The notes under the pieces are model-generated. The model did not search any database. It was given only the letters and a program-made list of their open reading frames with translations, and had not been told where the DNA came from. A program made the translations under genes and the position numbers. Shown here in pieces: positions 27,826 to 37,828 of a stretch of 64,000 nt of DNA. The DNA is taken from positions 186,001 to 250,000 of the forward strand of contig NWQR01000001.1 of NCBI GenBank assembly GCA_002798275.1. The letters run 5' to 3'. The stretch's first letter is position 1, and each line of letters opens with the position of its first letter. This stretch comes from Lysobacteraceae bacterium NML08-0793. Lineage in GTDB: Bacteria > Pseudomonadota > Gammaproteobacteria > Xanthomonadales > Xanthomonadaceae.

Positions 27826-29034
27826 ATGAGTAAACAAATCCAGGACGCATATATCGTCGCCGCCACCCGCACCCCGGTGGGCAAGGCGCCCAAAGGCATG
27901 TTCCGCAATACCCGCCCGGACGATCTGCTGGCGCATGTGCTGCGCGCCGTCGTGGCGCAGGCGCCCGGCGTGGATACCACGCGCATTGACGATGCCATCA
28001 TCGGCTGCGCCATGCCCGAGGCCGAGCAAGGCATGAACGTCGCCCGCATCGGCGTACTGCTCGCCGGGCTGCCCAATACCGTAGCCGCACAGACCGTGAA
28101 CCGCTTTTGTTCTTCCGGCCTGCAAGCCATCGCGCTGGCGGCAGACCAAATCCGTCTGGGGCAGGCCGACCTGATGCTGGCCGGGGGCACCGAATCAATG
28201 AGCATGGTGCCGATGATGGGCAACAAGGTTGCGCTCTCACCGCAAATTTTTGCCAACAACGAAAACACCGCGATTGCCTATGGCATGGGCATCACCGCCG
28301 AAAAAGTGGCCGAAGAATGGAAAATCAGCCGCGAAGCGCAGGACGCCTTTGCCGTAGCCTCGCATGAAAAAGCCTTGGCCGCGATTGCCGCAGGCGAATT
28401 CCGCGATGAAATCACCGCATACGACATCGTCAGCCATCTGCCCGATCTAGCTGAAAACCGCATCATCACCCGCGACCGGTGTGTCGATACCGACGAGGGG
28501 CCGCGCCCCGGCACCAGCATGGAAACGCTGGCCAAGCTAAAGCCGGTATTTCGCAACGGCCAGTTCGGCGGCACGGTCACGGCCGGCAACAGCTCGCAGA
28601 TGAGCGATGGCGCAGCCGCCGTGATGCTGGCATCGGAACAGGCCATCAAGGATTACGGTCTGACCCCGCTGGCTCGCTTTGTCAGTTTCCAGGTCGCCGG
28701 TGTCCGTCCGGAAGTGATGGGCATCGGCCCGGTTGCGGCGATTCCCAAAGCCCTGAAACAGGCAGGACTGACACAAGACCAGCTGGACTGGATCGAGCTG
28801 AACGAAGCCTTCGCCGCGCAAGCCTTGGCGGTAATTGGCGACTGCCAGCTCGACCCCGCACGCGTCAATCCGCTGGGCGGCGCGATTGCGCTGGGACACC
28901 CGTTGGGCGCGACCGGCGCCATCCGTACCGCAACCTTGGTGCATGGCCTGCGTCGTCACAAACAGAAATACGGCATGGTCACGATGTGCATCGGCACTGG
29001 CATGGGCGCTGCTGGTATCTTCGAGGCGCTTTAA
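27826..29034 (+). CDS. Acetyl-CoA C-acyltransferase (beta-oxidation thiolase)
   Basis: 402 aa from ATG at 27826, with GGAGAG before it. Thiolase signatures: active Cys about 92 (VNRFCSSGLQAIALA), NEAFAAQALAV, GHPLGATGAIRT and catalytic Cys near the C-terminus in MVTMCIGTGMGAAG. It releases acetyl-CoA in the last step of each cycle. It is 142 bp after the FadN-type gene; the gap has no operator palindrome I can see. A terminator follows. Confidence 0.93.
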   Translation: MSKQIQDAYIVAATRTPVGKAPKGMFRNTRPDDLLAHVLRAVVAQAPGVDTTRIDDAIIGCAMPEAEQGMNVARIGVLLAGLPNTVAAQTVNRFCSSGLQAIALAADQIRLGQADLMLAGGTESMSMVPMMGNKVALSPQIFANNENTAIAYGMGITAEKVAEEWKISREAQDAFAVASHEKALAAIAAGEFRDEITAYDIVSHLPDLAENRIITRDRCVDTDEGPRPGTSMETLAKLKPVFRNGQFGGTVTAGNSSQMSDGAAAVMLASEQAIKDYGLTPLARFVSFQVAGVRPEVMGIGPVAAIPKALKQAGLTQDQLDWIELNEAFAAQALAVIGDCQLDPARVNPLGGAIALGHPLGATGAIRTATLVHGLRRHKQKYGMVTMCIGTGMGAAGIFEAL

Positions 29035-29047
29035 GGCACAGCCCTCA

Positions 29048-29075
29048 CCCCGCCATCCTTGGATGGCGGGGTTTT
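29048..29075 (+). terminator. Rho-independent terminator after thiolase
   Basis: CCCCGCCATCC (29048-29058) and GGATGGCGGGG (29061-29071) form an 11-bp stem, then TTTT. It separates the plus-strand operon from the convergent CsaA-like gene. Confidence 0.92.
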
Positions 29076-29078
29076 GTT

Positions 29079-29423
29079 TCAGGCAAGACGGGCGCCGTTG
29101 GCGACCGGGCGCTCACAACTGGCAAGCACCACGCCAGCTTCGCTATGAAAGCCGGTCAGCAAAAACTCCGACATGAAACCGGCAATCTGCTTGGGCGGAA
29201 AATTGATGACGCCCAACACCTGCTTACCTAGCAAGCTCTCCGGCGCATAAAGATCGGTGATTTGTGCGCTGGTTTTCTTGATGCCGTATTCGCCAAAATC
29301 CACCCAGATTTTCCAAGCAGGCTTGCGTGCCTCGGGAAAAGGCTCGACCCGGACAACCGTACCCGCGTGCAGCGCGACGCGCTGAAAATCATCCCAGGTA
29401 ATCTGGGTAGGCGCTGCGCTCAT
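29079..29423 (-). CDS. tRNA-binding (CsaA-like) protein
   Basis: 114 aa. One EMAP/CsaA-type OB fold: [32 protein letters not shown], then [30 protein letters not shown] and FLLTGFHSE. CsaA proteins bind tRNA and have export chaperone activity in Bacillus. Its ATG overlaps the galU stop by 4 bp, so it is the last gene of the 34394-29079 run or coupled to galU. Confidence 0.88.
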   Translation of the reverse strand: MSAAPTQITWDDFQRVALHAGTVVRVEPFPEARKPAWKIWVDFGEYGIKKTSAQITDLYAPESLLGKQVLGVINFPPKQIAGFMSEFLLTGFHSEAGVVLASCERPVANGARLA

Positions 29424-30319
29424 GTTTCCACCACACCCAGCTCATCCAGTGCCGACTGCATCATGCGCTTGGCCTCACCGCGCAGCAGCTCGTGGTCAAG
29501 CGCATAGCGCACGGTAGCCTCAATCAGTCCCAGATGGGTGCCGCAATCAAAACGGGTTCCCTGGAAGCGGAAAGCATCCACCTGCTCTTTCTTGAGCAGC
29601 TCGGCGATCGCATCGGTCAATTGAATCTCACCCCCCGCGCCTTCACCCGTGTGCTCAAGCAGCTGAAAAATATATGGCGAGAGCACATAACGCCCGACCA
29701 CGGCCAGATCACTGGGCGCCTGATCCGGATGCGGTTTTTCCACGATGCCCCTGATAGCCCCGGCGCGGCCATCAAAATCCGGCGCATCCACGATGCCATA
29801 ACTGCCCGTCTGGGCATGTGGCACATCTTGCACGGCAATCACGCTGTTGCCGGTTTTCTGTGCATGGTCGGCCATTTGCCGCAGCGCGCCATCGCCCCGG
29901 CTCCAAATCAGGTCATCGGGCAGCAGTACCGCAAAAGGCTCATCGCCCACCACTTCCTTGGCACATAGCACCGCATGTCCTAGCCCCAAGGCTTCGGGCT
30001 GGGTGACAAAAATCGCCTGTACGCCTTTGGGCAGAACGCTCTGAACCGCATCCAGTTGTTTTTGTTTGCCGGCTTTTTCCAGACGCTGTTCCAGCTCATA
30101 AGCCTTGTCGAAATAATCCGCCACCGCATGTTTATAGCGATTGGTGATGAAAATCAGCGTATCGCAGCCGGCGGCAATCGCCTCGTCCACGGCGTATTGA
30201 ATCAACGGCCTGTCCACAATCGGCAGCATTTCCTTGGGGACGGTTTTGGTGGCTGGCAAAAAACGGGTGCCAAGACCGGCCACGGGAAATACGGCTTTAC
30301 GGATACGCGGATGGCTCAT
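29420..30319 (-). CDS. galU: UTP-glucose-1-phosphate uridylyltransferase
   Basis: 299 aa. GalU makes UDP-glucose for LPS, capsule and other glycans. The nucleotide-binding start [31 protein letters not shown] is standard, and [20 protein letters not shown] is the sugar-binding part. It follows a nucleotide-sugar epimerase/dehydratase and a lipid-carrier sugar-phosphate transferase gene, so it probably feeds envelope-glycan assembly. Confidence 0.96.
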   Translation of the reverse strand: MSHPRIRKAVFPVAGLGTRFLPATKTVPKEMLPIVDRPLIQYAVDEAIAAGCDTLIFITNRYKHAVADYFDKAYELEQRLEKAGKQKQLDAVQSVLPKGVQAIFVTQPEALGLGHAVLCAKEVVGDEPFAVLLPDDLIWSRGDGALRQMADHAQKTGNSVIAVQDVPHAQTGSYGIVDAPDFDGRAGAIRGIVEKPHPDQAPSDLAVVGRYVLSPYIFQLLEHTGEGAGGEIQLTDAIAELLKKEQVDAFRFQGTRFDCGTHLGLIEATVRYALDHELLRGEAKRMMQSALDELGVVET

Positions 30320-30322
30320 GTT

Positions 30323-32239
30323 TCAATCTCTACGATTCCGGCGGCTAGGAAATTGCACGACCACCGAAGGCGGGGCTTTTGAAAGCGGATTGTTGGCCGG
30401 TATGAACTCCGGCACGGCTTTTCTGAGCGCCTTGCCGAGCACGGCCTCGTCATAATCGGCAACGGCATCGGACAAGACCTTCAGCAAAGCCTGCAATGAT
30501 TCGACATCCACCTCCCGTACCCGTCCCTGCAAAATCTTCGGGTGCGCGGTCGGGCGATAGCCCTCTTCGTCGTGGAACAGGGTTTCATGCAGTTTTTCAC
30601 CACTGCGAAGGCCGGTATAGGTGATGGCGATATCGCGCCCAGGCTGCTTGCCTGCCAAGCGAATCATTTGTTCGGCCAGCACACGGATAGGCACTGGCTC
30701 GCCCATGTCCAGGGTATAGATGGCGTGATGGGCGCCAATGCTTGAGGCTTGCAGAATCAACTGGCTGGCCTCGGGAATGGTCATGAAGTAGCGGGTCACC
30801 TCCGGGTGGGTAACCGTAACCGGCCCGCCCAGACGAATCTGCTCGCGGAACAGCGGCACCACACTGCCTGCCGAATCGAGCACATTGCCAAAACGCACAG
30901 TGACAAAATGTGTTTGGCTTTGTCGTGCATGCAGCTGGCACACCATTTCGGCAAGGCGTTTACTGGCGCCCAGCACATTCGCCGGGTTCACTGCCTTGTC
31001 GGTGGAAATTAGCACGAATGTCCCGACATTCATCTGTGCCGAAATCCGCGCCACCGTCTCGGTCGCCAGTGCATTGTTGCGCACCGCCTCGCGCAACTGG
31101 CCTTCCAACACCGGCACCTGCTTGTAAGCGGCGGCATGAAATACCGCTTCCACTTGGGTCTGCTTCAAGGCATGGCTGATCACTGCCGGGTCGCCGCAGT
31201 CGCCAAGAATCGGTACACAGCCGATATCAGGAAAATCACGCCGCAACTCCTGCTCCATCCGCAGCAGCGACAGCTCGTCCTGCTCAATCAAGGTAATCGA
31301 GGCGGCGCCATTGCGGGCGCATTGCCGGCACAATTCCGAACCAATCGATCCGCCCGCGCCGGTTACCAGCACATTGCGCCCTCCAAGCCAGGCGCGAATC
31401 TCCTGCCAGTTGGCCGGTATCGAGGCCCGCCCCAAAAGATCGCTGATGGCGACCTCTTTTAGTCCGCCGCCGCTGATATTGTTGTCCAGCATGTCTTCAG
31501 CACGCGGCATCATGCGAAACGGCAGCCCGGTGGATTCACAAACCGCAATCACCCGTTGCATCGCATCCGCACCCAGCGAAGGCATGGCAATAGCCAGCAT
31601 TCCGGCCGCGGTTTCACGGGCGATTTCCTCGGCTTGGTCAATCCGCCCCAGAACCGGCACGCCATGCAGGCGAACGCCGCGCAGGCGTGGAGCATCATCC
31701 AGAAAGCCGACCGGCACATAGGTTGTGGAACTGCGCAAATTGCGCAACAGGTTTTCCCCTGCCCGTCCGGCACCAAGAATCAAGACCCGGGTTGCGGCTT
31801 CATGCCGATTGACGTGGAGAATGCCGTCCTTCCAGATGCGATACAGCCAGCGCGGCATCCCCAGCAACATCACCAAGGCGAACGGATACATCGCCAGCAC
31901 CGTGCGCGGCACCCCTTCGAGCCGCTTGTAGAGAAATAGCGCAGCGACAATCGCCGCCAACCCGAGCGCGGATGCCTTGACCAGATTGGTCAGATCTGGC
32001 GTGCTGGCAAAACGCCACAGGCCGCGATACAGCCCGGAAAAGCGAAAGGCCGCGCCTTGCAAGACAACCACCAGTGCAAGCTCGATCCAATCAATCTTCG
32101 GCATCACCGCAACTGGGTGCATTTCGTAGCGCAGCCATTGCAATCCCAGCCAGACCACCACCACCATCAACAAATCATGCGTGATGACGGCAAGTCGCGG
32201 CAAAGCCTGCGAAAAATGCTTTTTGATCGACAAGATCAT
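30323..32239 (-). CDS. Membrane NDP-sugar 4,6-dehydratase/epimerase (WbpM/CapD-like)
   Basis: 638 aa. Four membrane helices (about 12-125), a Rossmann-like middle domain (about 150-260, VLILGAGRAGENLLRNL) and a catalytic SDR domain with GAGGSIGSEL at 294-303, FHAAAYKQVPVLE, STDKAV at 412-417 and Lys427 in GASKR. WbpM-type enzymes make 4-keto-6-deoxy sugars such as UDP-QuiNAc precursors. The exact product is not certain. The tyrosine of ordinary SDRs is replaced here (NVLGASK), as in the long WbpM branch, which often has Met; Leu423 is seen here. ATGA coupling to the upstream gene. Confidence 0.9.
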   Translation of the reverse strand: MILSIKKHFSQALPRLAVITHDLLMVVVVWLGLQWLRYEMHPVAVMPKIDWIELALVVVLQGAAFRFSGLYRGLWRFASTPDLTNLVKASALGLAAIVAALFLYKRLEGVPRTVLAMYPFALVMLLGMPRWLYRIWKDGILHVNRHEAATRVLILGAGRAGENLLRNLRSSTTYVPVGFLDDAPRLRGVRLHGVPVLGRIDQAEEIARETAAGMLAIAMPSLGADAMQRVIAVCESTGLPFRMMPRAEDMLDNNISGGGLKEVAISDLLGRASIPANWQEIRAWLGGRNVLVTGAGGSIGSELCRQCARNGAASITLIEQDELSLLRMEQELRRDFPDIGCVPILGDCGDPAVISHALKQTQVEAVFHAAAYKQVPVLEGQLREAVRNNALATETVARISAQMNVGTFVLISTDKAVNPANVLGASKRLAEMVCQLHARQSQTHFVTVRFGNVLDSAGSVVPLFREQIRLGGPVTVTHPEVTRYFMTIPEASQLILQASSIGAHHAIYTLDMGEPVPIRVLAEQMIRLAGKQPGRDIAITYTGLRSGEKLHETLFHDEEGYRPTAHPKILQGRVREVDVESLQALLKVLSDAVADYDEAVLGKALRKAVPEFIPANNPLSKAPPSVVVQFPSRRNRRD

Positions 32240-33219
32240 GCCTGATTCCGATTCAAGTCCAACTTACGCAAATGCATCCAGCAAATGCCACCAAGCCAAT
32301 GCCACAAGATACACGCAATCAGCAGAAGCCGCAGTGAGACATCCTGCAAAAACACGCCCGCAATTATCACCCCATTCAGTGTCCACAGGAAAAAGCCCAG
32401 CGTCACCGGCAGATGCCGTCCCAAACGCCGCGCCAGGATTTGATAGGTATGCGCAGAATGCGCCTGCCACCACTTCTCGCCCCGCCGTATCCGCAGCAGC
32501 AGGGTCAAGCTCGCATCCAACACACAGGCCGACAAAGGCAGTGTCATTAGCCAGCCATGCGCAAAATCATCGGCTGCCGCCATCGCCCAAAGCGCCGCGA
32601 GCAAATAGCCCAGCGCGCCGCTGCCGACATCGCCCATGAAAATCCGCGCACGCGGAAAGTTCCACGGCAAAAAACCCGCGCATACCCCCAAAAGCGCCAG
32701 CGCAAACAGTTGCCCCGCCCCGCCCATCAGCCAAGCCCCCAGCAGCGCCACCAGCAGCGCCTGCGATGCGGCAAGACCGTTGATGCCGTCGATAAAGTTC
32801 CAGATATTGGTCAGTGCCACGGCCGCAACCAAAGCGCACAGACATAGCCAAAGCGGCCAGCCAAAGCCGATACCGGCCACTGCCAGCAATACGGCGGCCA
32901 GCAAATGCACCGTCAAGCGTAGCCGTGCGGCAAGCGGCCGGTGATCATCCCACCAACCAATCCCAGCCACCAGCGTCAAGCCGGCCGCGACCATTGCCCA
33001 AGCCCACTGTGCGTGTGTCCAAGCCAGCCCCAAGCAAGCCAGCAGCATCACCACCGCCATCGCAATACCGCCCCCTCTGGGCGTTATCACCTGATGATTG
33101 CGTCGCGCCTCGCCGGGCATATCCAAAAGCTGCCGATGCAAGGCATAACGCCGCGCAAGCCCAGTGCCCAGCAAGCTGGCGAATGCCGCCCCAACTAGGC
33201 AAAGCCCCAGGGCGTTCAT
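32236..33219 (-). CDS. WecA/MraY-like sugar-phosphate:undecaprenyl-phosphate transferase
   Basis: 327 aa from ATG at 33219, which overlaps the lapB stop (33216-33219) and so is favoured over a longer frame. Polytopic membrane protein with HQVITPRGGGIAMA, GWWDDHRPL, NIWNFIDGINGLAASQA and FMGDVGSGALGYLLA, all hallmarks of the polyprenyl-phosphate N-acetylhexosamine-1-phosphate transferase family. It starts lipid-linked glycan assembly (O-antigen or exopolysaccharide). Confidence 0.92.
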   Translation of the reverse strand: MNALGLCLVGAAFASLLGTGLARRYALHRQLLDMPGEARRNHQVITPRGGGIAMAVVMLLACLGLAWTHAQWAWAMVAAGLTLVAGIGWWDDHRPLAARLRLTVHLLAAVLLAVAGIGFGWPLWLCLCALVAAVALTNIWNFIDGINGLAASQALLVALLGAWLMGGAGQLFALALLGVCAGFLPWNFPRARIFMGDVGSGALGYLLAALWAMAAADDFAHGWLMTLPLSACVLDASLTLLLRIRRGEKWWQAHSAHTYQILARRLGRHLPVTLGFFLWTLNGVIIAGVFLQDVSLRLLLIACILWHWLGGICWMHLRKLDLNRNQA

Positions 33220-34394
33220 ACCACTGCGTAATTGAGCAACGGCTTGACCGTTCCCCATTGCCGGCAACTGGGACATTGCCAGTGATGCGAGCGCGCACCG
33301 AACCCGCACTGGGTACAGCGGTAACTGGGATTGCGTACCAAAAGCTGGTCGTTGATTCGCCCCAATGCCTGAAGCGTGCCGAGAATGTCATCGCCATCGC
33401 GCAGCGCCAAATCAATCAGCGCTGCCTCACCGCGCACCGATGGCCGGTCTTTCAATTGCTGGGTCAGATACAGCCGTGCCGCATGCACACCTTCATCGCG
33501 CTCGACCAAGTGGGTCAGCGCCAGCACCGGGGCGACACCGGCGTAATGCTCGGCCATTTCCGCCAGAAACCGCCGCGCCCCCGGCGTATCGCCGGTGCGC
33601 TCGTAGCATTGCAGCAAAGTTGGCAGGATATCCGGCAGATAGTCGGCATCATGCCGGGCTGCGCGCTCAAACGCCTTGATGGCGGCAGCATCGTTGCCTT
33701 CAGCCGCCTCGATTCGGCCTTCCAGCATCCCGGCGCGCACCGCGTTGGAATCGGCCGCATAGGCTCTGGCAATCGCCTCGCGCGCCGCGGCCACATCGCC
33801 ATTGGCGCGATGGCGCTCGGCCAGCTCGCACTCATACATCGCAATCAGTTTGCCCATCGGCTCGCCAGTGGCCGCCTCGTAGCGGTGCGCATTTTCGATG
33901 GCGCGATTCCAGTCGCGCTCGGACTGGAAAATATCAATCAAATGCCGCAACGCCTGCGGTGCACGCTGGTCGATTTCGGCCAGCTCGGTGAAAACCGTTT
34001 CCGCCCGGTCTAGCAGACCCGACTTCATGTAGTCCTCACCCAAGGCAAGCAAGGCCTGAACCCGCTGCGTGTCGTTCAGATCCTTGCGCTCGACCAGCGC
34101 CTGATGCAGGCGGATGGCGCGATCCACCTCGCCCCGGCGGCGAAACAAATGCCCCAAAGCCACCTGGGTTTCAAACGTTTCCTTGTCAAGCTCGGCAATA
34201 TGCAGGAACAGCTCGATGGCCTTGTCCGGCTGCTCGTTCAAAAGATAGTTAAGACCACGAAAATAAGTGGTCGAAAGTTTGCTGACTTGGCTATCGCTAT
34301 GGCGCTCCCCCCCGCGCCTGCCAATCACCCAACCCATTACCGCCGCAGCGGGCAGAAGCAGGACAAACCAGAACCATTGTTCAATGAAGGCCAT
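33216..34394 (-). CDS. lapB: LapB (YciM) tetratricopeptide regulator of LPS
   Basis: 392 aa. In E. coli LapB recruits LpxC to FtsH and limits lipid A synthesis. N-terminal membrane anchor (about 6-24), tetratricopeptide repeats (about 50-340, FRGLNYLLNEQPDKAIELFL onward) and a C-terminal rubredoxin-like zinc fold (CTQCGFG, CPSCRQWG). It lies 43 bp after ihfB. The small lapA gene often found between them in gammaproteobacteria is absent here. Confidence 0.95.
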   Translation of the reverse strand: MAFIEQWFWFVLLLPAAAVMGWVIGRRGGERHSDSQVSKLSTTYFRGLNYLLNEQPDKAIELFLHIAELDKETFETQVALGHLFRRRGEVDRAIRLHQALVERKDLNDTQRVQALLALGEDYMKSGLLDRAETVFTELAEIDQRAPQALRHLIDIFQSERDWNRAIENAHRYEAATGEPMGKLIAMYECELAERHRANGDVAAAREAIARAYAADSNAVRAGMLEGRIEAAEGNDAAAIKAFERAARHDADYLPDILPTLLQCYERTGDTPGARRFLAEMAEHYAGVAPVLALTHLVERDEGVHAARLYLTQQLKDRPSVRGEAALIDLALRDGDDILGTLQALGRINDQLLVRNPSYRCTQCGFGARSHHWQCPSCRQWGTVKPLLNYAVV

Positions 34395-34437
34395 GGGGGA
34401 TATCCATCAGGATGACTGCAATGTGCAGCACATCCAC

Positions 34438-34740
34438 TCAATCGTTTTCGGCAATCGGCGTCACATCGCTGACACGCTCGCGTAATTCCTTGCCCGGCTT
34501 GAAATGCGGCACATATTTGGCCGCCAGTGCCACGGCCTCACCCGTCTTGGGGTTTCTACCGATACGCGGCTCCCGATAGTGCAGCGAAAAACTACCAAAG
34601 CCGCGAATTTCAATCCGGCTGCCGGTGGCAAGGCTTTTGCTCATCAATTCAAGCAGGGTACGCACACCAAACTCAACGTCCTCCGCCTTGAGGTGACGCT
34701 GACGCTGGTTGAGGATTTCTATCAATTCCGATTTGGTCAT
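34438..34740 (-). CDS. ihfB: Integration host factor subunit beta
   Basis: 100 aa. HU/IHF fold with the intercalating arm [25 protein letters not shown] and [14 protein letters not shown]. It pairs with IHF-alpha to bend DNA in recombination, replication and promoters. It lies after rpsA with a strong terminator between. Confidence 0.97.
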   Translation of the reverse strand: MTKSELIEILNQRQRHLKAEDVEFGVRTLLELMSKSLATGSRIEIRGFGSFSLHYREPRIGRNPKTGEAVALAAKYVPHFKPGKELRERVSDVTPIAEND

Positions 34741-34818
34741 CGCGAAGAAAACCGTAGGCCAAAACTAGCGGGACTTGAGCCACCAACAACATGCAGGCGG
34801 CAATTTTCCGGCATCCAA

Positions 34819-34869
34819 TAAAAAAGCCGGAGCCAGTACAGCGGGAAATCCCGTGTACTGGACTCCGGC
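34819..34869 (-). terminator. Strong terminator of rpsA
   Basis: On the minus strand GCCGGAG...CTCCGGC forms a long, nearly continuous stem (34826-34869) including CCAGTACA/TGTACTGG, then TTTTTT. ihfB must then be expressed by read-through or from its own promoter in 34741-34818. Confidence 0.92.
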
Positions 34870-34877
34870 CGCAGGGA

Positions 34878-36563
34878 TTACTCGCCCTTGCCGAGCTGTT
34901 CGCGCAGCAGCGCACCCAGTTGGGTGGTGCCGCTGGCAACTTCCGCATTGCTGCGGTTGTATTCGGCCAGGGTTTCGTTCATTTCGTCCTGATCCTTGGC
35001 GCGAATCGAGAGCTGCATCACGCGGCTCTTGCGATCAGTACCGATGATCTTGGCCTCCACTTCATCACCCACCTTGAGCACGTGCGAAGCATCGTCCACG
35101 CGGTCAACCGAGATGTCGCGGGCAGCCAGATAGCCTTCCACGCCATCGGCCAGCTCAATCACTGCACCCTTGGCATCCACTTCCTTCACCGTGCCCTTGA
35201 CCACCGAGCCACGGGTATTGGAAGCCTGGTACTGACCCATCGGGTCTTGTTCCAGCTGCTTGACACCCAGCGAGATGCGCTCGCGTTCCGGGTCAACGGC
35301 CAGCACCACGGCCTGCACGGTGTCGCCCTTCTTGTAGTTGCGGGCGAGGTCTTCGCCGTTGGTGTTCCAAGACAGGTCGGACAGGTGCACCAGACCGTCG
35401 ATGCCGCCTTCAAGACCGATGAAGATGCCGAAATCGGTAATCGACTTGATCTGGCCTTCGACCTTGTCGCCCTTCTTGTGGGTCGCGGCGAAGGTTTCCC
35501 ACGGATTGCTGGAAACCTGCTTCATGCCCAGCGAGATGCGGCGGCGTTCTTCATCCACGTCCAGCACCATCACTTCGACTTCGTCACCGACCTGCACCAC
35601 CTTGGACGGGTTGACGTTCTTGTTGGTCCAGTCCATTTCCGAAACGTGCACCAGACCTTCAACGCCGGCTTCGATTTCAACGAAGGCACCGTAATCGGTA
35701 ACGTTGGACACCTTGCCGAAAGCACGGGTATTGGCCGGGTAACGACGGGCGATGTTGTCCCACGGATCTTCGCCCATTTGCTTGAGGCCGAGGCTGACGC
35801 GATTGCGCTCGCGGTCGTACTTCAGCACGCGCACGTCCAGTTCCTGGCCGACTTCGACCACTTCGGACGGATGACGCACGCGCTTCCAAGCCATGTCGGT
35901 GATGTGCAACAGGCCGTCGATACCGCCCAGATCCACGAAGGCACCGTAATCGGTGAGGTTCTTCACCACACCCTTCAGCTTGGCGCCTTCCACCAGCTTT
36001 TCCATCAGCTGCTCGCGCTCTTCGGAGTGCTCGGTTTCCACCACGGCGCGGCGGCTGACCACCACGTTGTTGCGCTTGCGGTCAAGCTTGATGAGCTTGA
36101 ACTCCAGCTCTTTGCCTTCCAGGTACACCGGGTCGCGCACCGGGCGCACATCGACCAGCGAGCCGGGCAGGAATGCGCGGACTTCCTTGATATCGACGGT
36201 AAAGCCGCCCTTGACCTTGCCGCTGATGCGGCCGGTGATGATTTCGCCTTTTTCCAAGGCTTCTTCCAGCTCGTCCCACACCATCGCGCGCTTGGCTTTT
36301 TCACGCGAGAGTACGGTTTCACCAAAGCCGTTTTCGATCGAGTCCAGCGCCACCTTTACTTCGTCGCCGATGCCCACATCGATTTCGCCGGCTTCGTTCC
36401 GGAACTGTTCGATCGGCACGATGCCTTCGGACTTCAGACCGGCGTTGATGACCACTACGTCGTTGGTTACGGCAACGACGGTACCGGTCACGATGGCACC
36501 GGGCTTCAGCTTGGCCAGTTGTTGCTGGCTCTGTTCAAACAGTTCGGCAAATGATTCAGTCAT
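34878..36563 (-). CDS. rpsA: 30S ribosomal protein S1
   Basis: 561 aa. Six S1 RNA-binding repeats (conserved YGAFV in [16 protein letters not shown] and [17 protein letters not shown]). It brings mRNA to the 30S subunit. The start at 36563 lacks a strong Shine-Dalgarno sequence, usual for rpsA, which is translationally self-regulated. It follows cmk on the same strand, the standard gammaproteobacterial order. Confidence 0.97.
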   Translation of the reverse strand: MTESFAELFEQSQQQLAKLKPGAIVTGTVVAVTNDVVVINAGLKSEGIVPIEQFRNEAGEIDVGIGDEVKVALDSIENGFGETVLSREKAKRAMVWDELEEALEKGEIITGRISGKVKGGFTVDIKEVRAFLPGSLVDVRPVRDPVYLEGKELEFKLIKLDRKRNNVVVSRRAVVETEHSEEREQLMEKLVEGAKLKGVVKNLTDYGAFVDLGGIDGLLHITDMAWKRVRHPSEVVEVGQELDVRVLKYDRERNRVSLGLKQMGEDPWDNIARRYPANTRAFGKVSNVTDYGAFVEIEAGVEGLVHVSEMDWTNKNVNPSKVVQVGDEVEVMVLDVDEERRRISLGMKQVSSNPWETFAATHKKGDKVEGQIKSITDFGIFIGLEGGIDGLVHLSDLSWNTNGEDLARNYKKGDTVQAVVLAVDPERERISLGVKQLEQDPMGQYQASNTRGSVVKGTVKEVDAKGAVIELADGVEGYLAARDISVDRVDDASHVLKVGDEVEAKIIGTDRKSRVMQLSIRAKDQDEMNETLAEYNRSNAEVASGTTQLGALLREQLGKGE

Positions 36564-36736
36564 TTCTATTCTCTAGGTTGATTTTCAGAGCAGCGGCGTA
36601 CCGCGTTGCCTCTGCTCCACCCGTTGGTCGGCGCGGGCGGGATTGCCCATTGGCCGTGAGTGTTGAAGTGGATTGACCGCAAGCCTGCGCCTGCGGGGCG
36701 GGTCTGCGGGTGAAGCCTTGAACCACGACAAACGGC

Positions 36737-37453
36737 TCAGGAGATTGGCGGCACAGCGCCAGAACTCTCCACAAGCGCCAAAACTTCTGCCACCACCGCA
36801 TCAATCGCCACGCCGGTGGTGTCGATGGACACGGCATCCGGTGCTGGTTTCAACGGTGAAAGCGCCCGATTGGCATCGCGCTCGTCGCGGGCAACAATTT
36901 CGCCCAACAGACCGGCAAGACTAACCGAAACCCCTTTTTCAATCAACTGTTTATAGCGCCTTTCGGCGCGTTCTTCGGCACTGGCAGTCAAAAACACCTT
37001 ACAAAGGGCATCGGGAAAGATCACCGTGCCCATGTCGCGGCCATCGGCAACCAGCCCCGGCACGGCGCGAAAATCGTGCTGCATCTGCACCAGCGCGGCG
37101 CGCACGCCCGCCATCGAAGCGATTGCAGAAGCCGCAGCGCCAGTGGTTTCCAGACGCAGCTCATCGGTAACATCCTCACCATTGACAAGCACCCGCGCCT
37201 GCCCCTCGGCATCGTCGGCAAAACGGATTTGCGTGCGGCGCGCACATGCTTCGACAGCACTTTCGTCGCCAAGGTCAATGCCTTCTTTCATGGCCGCCAC
37301 GCCGACCGCCCGGTAAAGTGCGCCAGAGTCCAGATAATGCCACCCCAGATGGCGTGCCACGCGGCGACTGATGGTGCCCTTGCCGGAGCCGGAAGGTCCG
37401 TCGATGGTGAGTACGGGAATGGCGTTGCGAGCAGTGCGATAGTCTTGATTCAT
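36737..37453 (-). CDS. cmk: Cytidylate kinase
   Basis: 238 aa. Phosphorylates CMP and dCMP. P-loop [26 protein letters not shown] and [13 protein letters not shown] are diagnostic. A few residues at the N-terminus before LTIDGPSG and a longer C-terminus make it slightly longer than usual. Upstream of rpsA, divergent from rpmJ. Confidence 0.96.
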   Translation of the reverse strand: MNQDYRTARNAIPVLTIDGPSGSGKGTISRRVARHLGWHYLDSGALYRAVGVAAMKEGIDLGDESAVEACARRTQIRFADDAEGQARVLVNGEDVTDELRLETTGAAASAIASMAGVRAALVQMQHDFRAVPGLVADGRDMGTVIFPDALCKVFLTASAEERAERRYKQLIEKGVSVSLAGLLGEIVARDERDANRALSPLKPAPDAVSIDTTGVAIDAVVAEVLALVESSGAVPPIS

Positions 37454-37504
37454 CCGCCAAGTTTAGCGAGCCTGCGAACCCAACGGGACTTTCCGGTTAA
37501 CGGC

Positions 37505-37534
37505 TTGATTGCGCGCGGATTTTTCTGTTATGAT
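37505..37534 (+). promoter_or_regulatory. Promoter of rpmJ
   Basis: TTGATT (37505-37510), 18 bp and TATGAT (37529-37534); predicted start about 37 bp before the rpmJ ATG. Confidence 0.6.
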
Positions 37535-37577
37535 GCTGAGCTTCGTCATTTCCACTTTTCGCCATCAGAGGTTTGTC

Positions 37578-37703
37578 ATGAAGGTCCTGTCCTCCCTGAA
37601 GTCGGCGAAGGCCCGTCACCGCGACTGCAAAGTCGTCCGCCGTCGCGGCAAGGTCTTCGTGATTTGCAAGTCCAATCCGCGTTTCAAGGCACGTCAGCGC
37701 TAA
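37578..37703 (+). CDS. rpmJ: 50S ribosomal protein L36, zinc-free (YkgO-like) form
   Basis: 41 aa, [20 protein letters not shown], ending [10 protein letters not shown]. It keeps [17 protein letters not shown] but lacks the C-C-C-H zinc ligands of the standard form, so it belongs to the zinc-independent class. ATG at 37578, preceded by AGAGG. In Xanthomonads this C-minus form is usually the only rpmJ. Confidence 0.95.
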   Translation: MKVLSSLKSAKARHRDCKVVRRRGKVFVICKSNPRFKARQR

Positions 37704-37736
37704 GAAACCACCGGGCTTGTTCAGCCGATGTAATGA

Positions 37737-37761
37737 AAAGGCCGCCGCAAGGCGGTTTTTT
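37737..37761 (+). terminator. Terminator of rpmJ
   Basis: CCGCC, GCAA tetraloop and GGCGG (37742-37755), A-run before, TTTTTT after. Confidence 0.9.
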
Positions 37762-37828
37762 CATGCGTGCACAATTTGTGCGGCAGCCGTAGAATCAGGC
37801 TCGTTCAAAATTTCCCAAGGAGTTGGAC

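Noticed and set aside
34791-36554. 587-aa plus-strand frame across rpsA
   Set aside because: Shadow of the six S1 repeats; the minus strand gives a full ribosomal S1 protein.
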